From Inia geoffrensis (lineage: Eukaryota > Chordata > Mammalia > Artiodactyla > Iniidae), in NCBI GenBank assembly GCA_036417435.1, contig CM070918.1, positions 34,370,023 to 34,434,022 on the forward strand: a stretch of DNA of 64,000 nucleotides, read 5' to 3'. Shown here one piece after another: positions 58,120-64,000 of this stretch (its first letter is position 1; every line of letters begins with the position of its first letter). The notes under the pieces were generated by a model. That model worked only from the letters and a program-made list of their open reading frames with translations. It did not search any database and was not told where the DNA came from. A program made the position numbers and the translations under genes.

Positions 58120-58375
58120 ATGATGATAAGGGCTTCTGGAGCCCTTACCACGTGCCAGACTCAATTCCATGTCCTTTAAACGCACGGACTCATTTATGTG
58201 TCGCAAGGGTCCCAGGGACCATTATATTATACTTACTAGTGTGCCCATCTACTGAATGAGGAAACAGAAGTTCAGAGAGGTAAAATAACTTGATGTCAGT
58301 TATCCAGTTAGCAAGTAAAGAAGTCAGCCCCCAAGTAGGACTGATTCTAAACCACTAAGCTCTACTGTTAATGCA
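58120..58375 (-). repeat. MIR relic, reverse
   Basis: CACGTGCCAGACTCAATTCC, GAGGAAACAGAAGTTCAGAG and TTCTAAACCACTAAGCTCTA give a nearly complete reversed MIR. Confidence 0.75.
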
Positions 58376-60052
58376 TTCTCTTATTTTAAAATTCTTTTAT
58401 TCCATTATGAATAACAACCTATGTCTTTGATACTCTGTCCATGAGTCTATGGTCTCATGCCTCTGGAACTAGAGGTTGCCCTTCTTCCTTCTCAGGAATA
58501 TCCAGTGGAAAAGGACTTCTGATGCCTCCTGGACCTGCCCCCATATCCTTGCTGAGAGCACCCCCCCCCCATCCCACTGCCCACATTTCCCCGGGACATG
58601 GCTGTCTGAGACACCCCTGGTCAGTGTTTGGCAAAATGTAGCCCATGGATCTCCGCCATCAAAGTCAGCCCATGACTAAAGAATCCCACTGTGAGGTTGC
58701 CTGGAAGATCTGCTTGTGTGACAAGCACCCTAGGAGGCCTCATGGGCCTCTAATCTGAGTAGCAGTGGCTGACCCTCAAGTGGCCAGACCCTAAATTCAG
58801 CCTGAGACCTTAGGATGCCTGCTGTTGGCCAAGAATAAATCACATCCCAGTAACAGGCACAAACATTTCCTCCAGGATTTAATCTGGATTGGCATGCACT
58901 CGCCTCATCTGGTTCGACTCCCCCCGCCCCATCCTGAAGCTCAAAGATTTGTTGTTATTGGAGGAGGAGGAGGAGGTGACCTAGGAGATGAACTTGCCTG
59001 TCCGAGCAGTCTGGAGACTAACTAGGATTCCAGGTTTGGAAGCATCTTTGGAGTCCCCTGCACTCCAGCATGTGAGAGAATTCTGTGCCCAAACACAAGC
59101 ATGCAGTCCAGAATCACTACGTATTTGGGGAAAGCCAACACCAGGAAGGGAAGACTGTATCTTAAGCAAAAAAAAAAAAAGAAAAAGAAAATTGATGGAG
59201 GGGATGGGTCTCTCACTGTCTCCTGTTGCAGCCTTGGCTGCAATAGAAAGTTCTTTCTTTTTTGAACCAAATTCTTTCTCCACATCTCTTCTGAAATCAA
59301 TTTCCTGAACCAACAAGTCTTACTGTTCTCCATGATTCCTTCTTCTTTGTCCTACCCTCTATGCCTCCTCTTCCCCTCGTCCTCTCAGTGAGACTTGCTT
59401 GGTCCTTCCTCTGAGATCAGGGTAAGAATGGAGTCCAACGGCTGTCTCCCAGTTATATGGTGGAGGACCCCCTCCGTTGGCATGATTTTCATTAAACATT
59501 AAGTTGGAGAGGGTGGAGAAGTAGTGACCTGAGTCCTTGGGCAAGTCACCAAATGCCTCTGAGATTCAGCTTTCTCCTGGTAGGTGGGATCATGTTAAAC
59601 CATGTAGCTCTTTCATAATTCCTCTAGCTGCCGTGGAGACGAAGATTTAGATCAGTGTTACTTGAATGTTGGTCAGTGGCAAAGCAACACCCCTAATTTT
59701 TGCCAAGAGTTGGAGAGATGTTAAAGACAAGCTAGTACCAATGGAGGCTTCTCCTTTGTGAATCAGAGGATTGAAAGAAAGTTGAAGAGGGAATCATTTG
59801 TGTCACTCTGCGATTCAGCGTTATTTAATACCATGACCAGCTCACATCACGGCTTGTACACATTCGACTGTTTGGTGAGTTAATCTGTATGAATGTAAAG
59901 GGTGATTATTATTCAAGAGATCATCAGGGACTGAGGTCTTCCCTCATTGCCTGGGTCTGTCTCCAAATTCCAACTTGGCTTTATTTAAAGTCTTAGACAA
60001 CCTGCCTTAGAACAGTAATGTCCACAATGATAATGATGATGAGTCTAGAGTA
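58376..60052. other. Downstream intergenic DNA, mostly unique
   Basis: Holds a short C run near 58560-58570, a GAG/GGA trinucleotide run near 58961-58976 and an A-rich run near 59167-59190. No gene or clear transposon was seen. Confidence 0.5.
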
Positions 60053-60237
60053 TTTGTTCTCAACCCTGGTGGTGAATCAAATCAGCCAGGGAGGTGTTTG
60101 CCTTTGTTTTGATTTTCCATAGCAACCTCCATGCTGTACCTCAGACCAATTAAATCCAATCTCTAGGGGTGGGCCCCAGCAGTATTTTTGAAGCTTCTAA
60201 GTGATTCCAATGTACAGCCAAGGTTGAGAATCAGTGA
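60053..60237 (+). mobile_element. MER5-type hAT DNA transposon relic
   Basis: It has inverted ends: TTCTCAACCCTGGTGGTG at the left and GCCAAGGTTGAGAATCAGTG at the right. Internal AGACCAATTAAATCCAATCTCTAGGGGTGGG is split here only by drift. This matches MER5A, a short nonautonomous Charlie-type element of about 190 bp. Confidence 0.85.
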
Positions 60238-60614
60238 ACTACAACTAGGCTGTTTCTCCTTCCAGCCCCCGTATTTTCCAGAAGGGTGTTGGAGTAAGGG
60301 ATGGGGCTTGGCAGACAAAGTCTAGAAGCCTGTGGTTTCTCCCTGGAGTCTATGGACTTCACATTTTCCCCAGGGTAAAATGAGATATGATAGTTACAAT
60401 TTATCACATCATTCACAAAGGAGCCCAAAGATGGATGTCATCCTGGACATCGAAGGCCAGTGTCAAGCCAGGGAGACCTCCTTGAGCCTTGCCCATCTCA
60501 TATGCCAGCTGCCTGTACACAGAGTGGAAGACCCTAGGCACATGAGCCAACTCATCCCTGGGACAGCTCAGAAGTGGCCCTGAGCTGGGTAAGAGCCCTG
60601 GAAGTGTTTCTTGG

Positions 60615-61080
60615 TGTTCCAGTTATGTATTGCAGAGGGAAAAATCACCCTCAAACTTAATGGCTCAAAACAGCAACAGTCATTAATTTTGCTCACAGAT
60701 CTGCAATCTGGGCAGGGTTCAGTGGGAATGATTTGTTTCTGGTCCGTGAGGTATTAGAAGAGGTATCTTGACTGAAGCTGGAGGATCCACTTCCAAGGAG
60801 GATGTGGGATTCCAGCCCCTGCAGAGGTTTCCACCCTTGCCATGGACTGCTTGAGTTTCCTTACATCATGGCAGCCAGGTTTCGAGAGCAAGTGTTCCAA
60901 GAGGCCTGGGTGGAAGTCACAAGGTTTCTCATGACCCATCCTCAGAAGTCCCAGGATGTCACTTCCACTGTATTCCATTGGCTAAGCAAGTCGCTAAGCT
61001 TGTCCAGAGACAGGAGAGGAATTCAACTCTACCATTTAATGGGAGGCGTAGCATAGAGTTTGTAGCCATCTTTACCCAAA
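60615..61080. mobile_element. Old LTR/MER-type repeat relic
   Basis: Same family as 13990-14480: CTTAATGGCTCAAAACAGCA near the start, GAGCAAGTGTTCCAAGAGG in the middle, and GTCACTTCCACTGTATTCC then TTTAATGGGAGGCG near the end. Confidence 0.6.
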
Positions 61081-61161
61081 TTGAGATCATAGCTGAAGGC
61101 CCAGTTCTGAATGCAGCTCCAGACTTTATTACTCTCCCATTCAACGTGTGGACTTGGGGTT

Positions 61162-61547
61162 CTGTCTTTGTCAGCTAGGGCTGCCGTAGCAAAATACCGC
61201 AGACTGGGTGGCTTAAACAGCAGACGTTTATGCTCTCACAGTCCTAGAGGCTGGGAAATCTAAGATCAAGGTGCCAGCCACTTTGGTTCCTAGTGAGAGC
61301 TTTCTTCTTGGCTCACAGATGGCAGTCTTCTCATGGTGTCCTCACATGGCGGAGAGAGAGAGCTCTGGTGTTTCTTCCTCTTCGTATAAGGGCACCAGCC
61401 CTATTGGATCAGGGTCCTACCTTTATGACCTCACTTGACTGTTATCACCCCCACACGGGTGCTGTCTTCCAATACAGTCCCATTGGGGATTAGGGCTTCG
61501 ACACAGGACTTCTGGAGGGCCGTAATCATTTAGTTCATAACAGACCC
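61162..61547 (-). mobile_element. MaLR (MLT1/MST-like) LTR relic
   Basis: On the + strand it reads as the reverse of a MaLR LTR: CAGCTAGGGCTGCCGTAGCA, CTGGGTGGCTTAAACAGCAG, TTCTCATGGTGTCCTCACAT and TTAGTTCATAACAG. MaLR LTRs are old endogenous-retrovirus-related relics. This copy has no internal coding region. Confidence 0.8.
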
Positions 61548-61711
61548 TAACCCAGAACTCAAGATGGACAAGGTCAGTTAGGAAGTAGGTGACCAAGAAA
61601 AGGGTGCTGACTCTCTCGCCAATGGTCCAGGCCAGCCCCTAGACACAGAGGTGCTGGGCTGGGGCAGGCATCTAGCTGCCCATCATGTTCCCCCACAATG
61701 TCCTGCCCTGG

Positions 61712-61880
61712 GGACTTCCCTAGTGGTCCAGTGGTTAAAACTCTGTGCTCCCATTGCAGGGGGCCTGGGATCGATCCCTGGTTGGGGAAGTAGATCCCGC
61801 ATGCCGCAATTAAGATCCCACATGCCGCAACTAAGGCCCAGTGCTGCCAAATAAATAAATAAATAAATATATTTTTTAAA
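61712..61880 (+). mobile_element. CHR-1/Bov-tA-like SINE, copy 10
   Basis: A shorter, more divergent head (GGACTTCCCTAGTGGTCCAG) with the box-B-like GGGATCGATCCCTGG and an AATAAATAAATAAATA tail. A perfect 15-bp duplication AATGTCCTGCCCTGG lies at 61697-61711 and 61881-61895. The sequence resembles the older subtype shared by whales and ruminants. Confidence 0.92.
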
Positions 61881-62004
61881 AATGTCCTGCCCTGGCAATG
61901 TGTCTGTAACCTCAATGTGGAGGAAGAACGCAGTGACATATATTCAAAAGCCATTAAGTGCCTGACACTGCATATGATTTCATAACACTCTGTAAACAAA
62001 GAAA

Positions 62005-62100
62005 CTGAGTCTTAAGAAACAAAGTCCTTTTTCCAAGGTGCCCATCCGGAAAATGGCAGAGTTGGGGTTCCAGTCCAGGTCTGTGTGACTCCAAAGCCCT
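62005..62100 (-). repeat. MIR relic, reverse, partial
   Basis: GAAACTGAGTCTTAAGAAAC and GGCAGAGTTGGGGTTCCAGT, then TGTGTGACTCCAAAGCCC, fit reversed MIR. Confidence 0.6.
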
Positions 62101-62159
62101 TGCTGTCCTCCAAGGGAAGACAGAAGGAGGCTGAGTGCCTCCACTCTAAGATCATGCTG

Positions 62160-62405
62160 TAGAGCAAAGTGGCAAGAGCACAGCCTCTGAAACCAGACTA
62201 GCAGGGTCTGAATCCCAGCTCTGCCATTTACTAGCTGTGCAACCTGAAGCAAGTAGCATAACCTGTCTGGGCCTCAGTTTCCTCATCTCTAAAATGGGAA
62301 TAATAATAGTGCCTGTGCCTGCCTCACTGGACTGTTGTGAGGATTAAACAGTTAATATGTAAAGCATTAGAATTGTGTGCCCGGTCCATAGTATACATTA
62401 TGTAA
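62160..62405 (+). repeat. MIR SINE, near complete
   Basis: GTGGCAAGAGCACAGCCTCT, GGGTCTGAATCCCAGCTCTG, CATTTACTAGCTGTGCAACC, CTCAGTTTCCTCATCTCTAA and GTTGTGAGGATTAAACAGTT give the MIR from end to end. Confidence 0.9.
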
Positions 62406-63254
62406 AATGCCAGCTGCAACTTCTTTTCCCACTACTGCACCAGCCGTCCCTGCCTCTCCAGTGAAGCCTGAGATCACTGTTGCGTCCCCACCCCCAGCAG
62501 TCCTGCCTGCCCTGCTCATTCTACCAAGTCGATGTCACAGTTCACACATGTCCCTCTTACCTGGAACAAAGACATGGGGTCACTCTCTCGGGTGTCCATT
62601 TAGGGAGAAACCTCATCCAGCAGATTTTATGAATTGCTCACACTTCCCCTTATCAAGATTAATGGCACCATTGCCCACGGTCAGTCCTTCTGTGGTCTCA
62701 GCTAATGACTTCAACCCTCAACATGTTTCCTCTGCATTTGCTTCAGAAAATCGTTCTGAACAGCAAGACTGCTTTAATAGCCACTTGGTACTAATGATGC
62801 CTTTTAAGTGCATAAAGAGAATCTCTAAGCACCAAACGGGAGGCCCATTGACTGGTGACAACAGCTATTGACATTGACACGTGAGGCAAGGTCAGAATGC
62901 TGCTGATCAAGGGACTGTCACTGGGCCTAACAGTGGGGATTTTTTTTTATTACACTGGAAAACTCCTTATTTTTTCCTCCTGTTCCTTAAACACACCCCA
63001 CTACCACCATTTACTGGACTCTGCTCTGTCCATGTCAGAGCTATCAGCCTCTGCTAGTTTTCATCTCACCTTCAAGATTCAGGCCATAGCCAAACTTGTA
63101 CTGTTTTCTCTTGATTTTTTTTCTTTAAATAGATTCACTTTTACATTTTAACTAAATGTTTTTGAAAAAGAAACATTGTGTGGTTACCCACTCTTTATGT
63201 CTGCCCTTCCCCTGTGGCCACCATGACACACTCAGCCGGTCAAGAGGTGGCGTA
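62406..63254. other. Intergenic DNA
   Basis: No exon was recognised. A 154-codon + strand frame at 62407-62871 has no family resemblance. Confidence 0.45.
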
Positions 63255-63510
63255 GCAGTGTGATGAAGAGCATAGATGTAGGAGGCAGGGTAAGCTGGAT
63301 TCACATTGTGGCCCCAGCACTTAGTACCCAGTGATGGTGAGCTACTGCCTTAATCTCTCTGAACCTCAGCTTCCTCGTCAGTAAAATGGGATAGAACTTG
63401 AGCTTAGCTCGTGGGGTGATGGCGAGGATGAACTCAGCTGAGAAATGTTAAGTGTATAGCTCGGGGGCTGACACACATGCTCAATAAATGTTGGTTATGA
63501 CTGAATTAAC
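63255..63510 (+). repeat. MIR SINE, near complete
   Basis: GATGAAGAGCATAGATGTAG, CTCTGAACCTCAGCTTCCTC, GTCAGTAAAATGGGATAG and CATGCTCAATAAATGTTGGT give the MIR order. Confidence 0.85.
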
Positions 63511-64000
63511 TTGTTCCACTATAGCTGGGCTCCCTAGGGAAGTGACAAACTACCTTAGCTTGCCATACATGTCCCTGCTATGATCATGATATAGACTGCA
63601 GTCCTGAGTATCTCATGTGTCACCCCACTGTGAGGTCCCAATTCTGTCGACAAAGGGCCATTCCCCAAAGATGGGATCTGGGCGTGTGATGTCACCCTCG
63701 GACGGAAGCATTGTTTCACTACCACACTTTTCTCCTTCTTGGGAACTGACCCAAGAGAGTGCTCCTGTTCATTACCAGCTATTGTCTCAACACCAAGCTC
63801 CTACCTCCCAGGGCTTCAGATCTAGTACCTGGTGTCTGCCATGTTGCCTAGTCCCTGATCATTCATCTCATTACCTTCCAGGAGGACTCCAACCTTCCAC
63901 TGCTGAAATGCATTGGTTCTTGGCCTCACTTTATGCTTAACTTTTTGTTGGTAGTGGTTGGTGTTTAGGTCCCATCTGTGGGGTGAGGGCAGAGCAGCAG
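63511..64000. other. Intergenic DNA at the window edge
   Basis: Nothing recognised. If the human gene order holds, MMP2 lies further right, outside the window. Confidence 0.45.

Noticed and set aside
62407..62871. 154-codon + strand frame as an exon of a downstream gene
   Set aside because: No resemblance to MMP2 or any family I recognise. It begins at the end of a MIR and has no splice support.

Overview
The window is nuclear DNA from a whale or dolphin. The evidence is about ten tRNA-derived SINEs of the CHR type, several still flanked by intact target-site duplications. Such young CHR-2-like copies are typical of Cetacea, with hippopotamus as the nearest alternative. L1, L2, MIR, MER5 and MaLR-like relics and long microsatellites confirm a mammal. 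There are no bacterial-type operons, CRISPR arrays, tRNA genes or rRNA genes.

One protein-coding gene can be supported: IRX6, a TALE/Iroquois homeobox transcription factor, on the + strand at about 50.09-55.05 kb. Six coding segments join in frame to give an intact 443-residue protein with a complete homeodomain (residues about 146-208), an acidic stretch and an Iro-box-like motif. A CpG-rich region at about 47.9-50.3 kb is its likely promoter and 5' UTR. In other mammals IRX6 lies in the IRXB cluster (IRX3-IRX5-IRX6), followed by MMP2. The first 48 kb is therefore most likely IRX5-IRX6 intergenic DNA, and the last 9 kb runs toward MMP2; no exon of either neighbour was recognised.

Layout. 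1-8 kb: unique DNA mixed with an old LTR-like repeat, a SINE pair, an internally deleted L1 and MIR relics. 8-20 kb: old L1M pieces, a TA-rich L1 3' end, a 330-bp GATA microsatellite, an LTR-like relic and long stretches with no recognisable repeat. 20-31 kb: MIR/L2 relics with unique AT-rich blocks. 31-34.8 kb: a 5'-truncated L1 with frame damage, holding two nested SINEs. 35-43 kb: a SINE, MIR/L2 relics, a TTCC/TTTC microsatellite and a twin-primed (inverted) L1 end. 43.3-47.9 kb: mostly repeat-free, AT-rich, the best place to look for conserved enhancers, with a near-perfect 95-bp palindrome. 47.9-55.1 kb: IRX6. 55.6-56.4 kb: a second CpG-rich block with CCAAT, GC-box and TTTAAA elements in promoter-like order. 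57-64 kb: MIR, MER5 and MaLR-like relics, one SINE and unique sequence.

I found no new kind of system. The items most worth follow-up are the unassigned promoter-like island just downstream of IRX6, the tandem (NAGNAG) acceptor in front of the 8-nt last coding segment of IRX6, and the repeat-free candidate regulatory blocks upstream. Repeat family names come from memory of consensus sequences and need RepeatMasker confirmation; boundaries without a target-site duplication are approximate.
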